From contig DAOOVW010000014.1 in NCBI GenBank assembly GCA_035370465.1, positions 1 through 33,991 on the forward strand: 33,991 nucleotides of DNA. The letters are read 5' to 3'. A model generated the notes under the pieces. It saw only the letters and a list, made by a program, of their open reading frames with translations. It was not told the origin of the DNA and searched no databases. A program made the position numbers and the translations under genes. This DNA comes from a bacterium (GTDB lineage: Bacteria > Ratteibacteria > UBA8468 > B48-G9 > JAFGKM01). Of this stretch, positions 33,468 to 33,991 are shown piece by piece (positions within the stretch are counted from its first letter, which is position 1; each line of letters starts with the position of its first letter).

Positions 33468-33890
33468 TTATTCTTTCTCACTTTCCTCTGCCTTTAATTT
33501 CTTTATACTTTCTGCTTCAATCTCATTATAAAACCTATATTTTCCCACATACTTAACTTTCTGAAATGTTCCAATAACTTCCACCTTATCATTATTCTTA
33601 ATATCTTTGTTTTTAATTTCCTGATGTTCCCAGATAAAAACCTTTATTCCATTATAGTCATCATCTATCAAATTAAAAGTAGTATAAGGATTATCTTTTT
33701 TAGATACCGTTAACTTAATTTTCTCCACTTTCCCTTCAACAATAACTTCCTGTTTATCATACTTATCAGGATTGTCTAAAATCTCTTTTATTGTCGTCTT
33801 TTGTGGAGAAGCAAAAACAAGAGAAGAAATAATGAACGAAACTCCAATAAATCCAACAATGAAACCAGAAAAACTCTTTTCCCCTTTCAT
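33468..33890 (-). CDS. Secreted or membrane-anchored OB-fold protein
   Basis: A 140-residue protein starting at the ATG at 33890, which has a strong GGAGGTGG ribosome site; an earlier TTG overlaps that site. An N-terminal hydrophobic segment (about residues 9-28, FIVGFIGVSFIISSLVFAS) is a signal peptide or anchor. It is followed by an OB-fold-like domain: TIKEILDNPDKYDKQEVIVEG, IKVFIWEH, NNDKVEVIGTF. Such small exported OB domains are widespread, often called tRNA_anti-like, and have no assigned function. Confidence 0.75.
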   Translation of the reverse strand: MKGEKSFSGFIVGFIGVSFIISSLVFASPQKTTIKEILDNPDKYDKQEVIVEGKVEKIKLTVSKKDNPYTTFNLIDDDYNGIKVFIWEHQEIKNKDIKNNDKVEVIGTFQKVKYVGKYRFYNEIEAESIKKLKAEESEKE

Positions 33891-33910
33891 TTTACCACCT
33901 CCATACAATT

Positions 33911-33931
33911 CCTACAGACCTGGTCTGTAGG
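33911..33931. promoter_or_regulatory. Perfect 10-bp inverted repeat upstream of the OB-fold gene
   Basis: CCTACAGACC-T-GGTCTGTAGG is perfectly palindromic around one base. It lies 20 nt upstream of the gene's ATG, just before its ribosome site, so it could be an operator or an mRNA hairpin; it may equally be one more dispersed repeat. Confidence 0.5.
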
Positions 33932-33991
33932 AAAATCCCTTCCCAATTTCTTTTAGACATTTATAATATCTGATTTTATACTATCCCATAA

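Overview
This is an AT-rich bacterial chromosome segment. It carries the murein and division (dcw) genes with a MurE that has the meso-diaminopimelate signature (DNPR), groESL, RNase P RNA, a tRNA-Arg(UCU) and normal Shine-Dalgarno sequences. Codon use is strongly A/T-ending throughout. The mix includes a B12-binding radical SAM protein, a URO-D-like protein of the MtaA/CmuA type, PIG-L deacetylases, a Pseudomonas stutzeri-type L-rhamnose isomerase and GTP-PEPCK. It would fit an uncultured anaerobic lineage such as Omnitrophota or a relative, but that placement is a guess; the window has no 16S gene. Several ORFs open at upstream TTG or GTG codons that lie inside good Shine-Dalgarno sequences, so I moved those starts to the next ATG.

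Layout. 1-60 is the start of a leuD-like gene running off the left edge on the minus strand. 332-4629 is a minus-strand operon (URO-D-like, purM, PIG-L deacetylase, B12-radical SAM). 4781-6817 holds a PfkB sugar kinase and a second PIG-L deacetylase. 6818-7545 has no intact gene but contains a decayed transposase and an unidentified ORF relic. 7566-9507 is groES-groEL with a consensus promoter, followed by a 12-bp perfect hairpin and acyP-queF. 10279-11756 is a zinc-ribbon coiled-coil gene, RNase HI and rnpB, then an L-rhamnose isomerase-like gene. 13149-22869 is a tightly overlapped dcw cluster (mraZ, rsmH, ftsL, ftsI, murE, murF, mraY, murD, ftsW) that stops before murG. 22895-26716 is a minus-strand operon pckG-aspC-secreted protein. 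26735-27348 is a repeat-rich spacer. 27349-27846 is a SLOG/LOG-type nucleotide-binding protein. 27848-31880 is a minus-strand ABC importer. The remainder has an FAH-family hydrolase, the tRNA and a secreted OB-fold protein, separated by more dispersed repeats.

Most of the window is core housekeeping. The least explained parts are: a family of small palindromic repeats arranged as inverted pairs (REPIN-like) at three loci; two genes whose -10 box lies only 8 nt before the ATG, suggesting leaderless mRNAs; the groEL-acyP hairpin that buries a perfect Shine-Dalgarno sequence; and the operon that couples purM to a URO-D-like protein, a PIG-L deacetylase and a B12-radical SAM enzyme. I found no CRISPR array, prophage or clear defence system.
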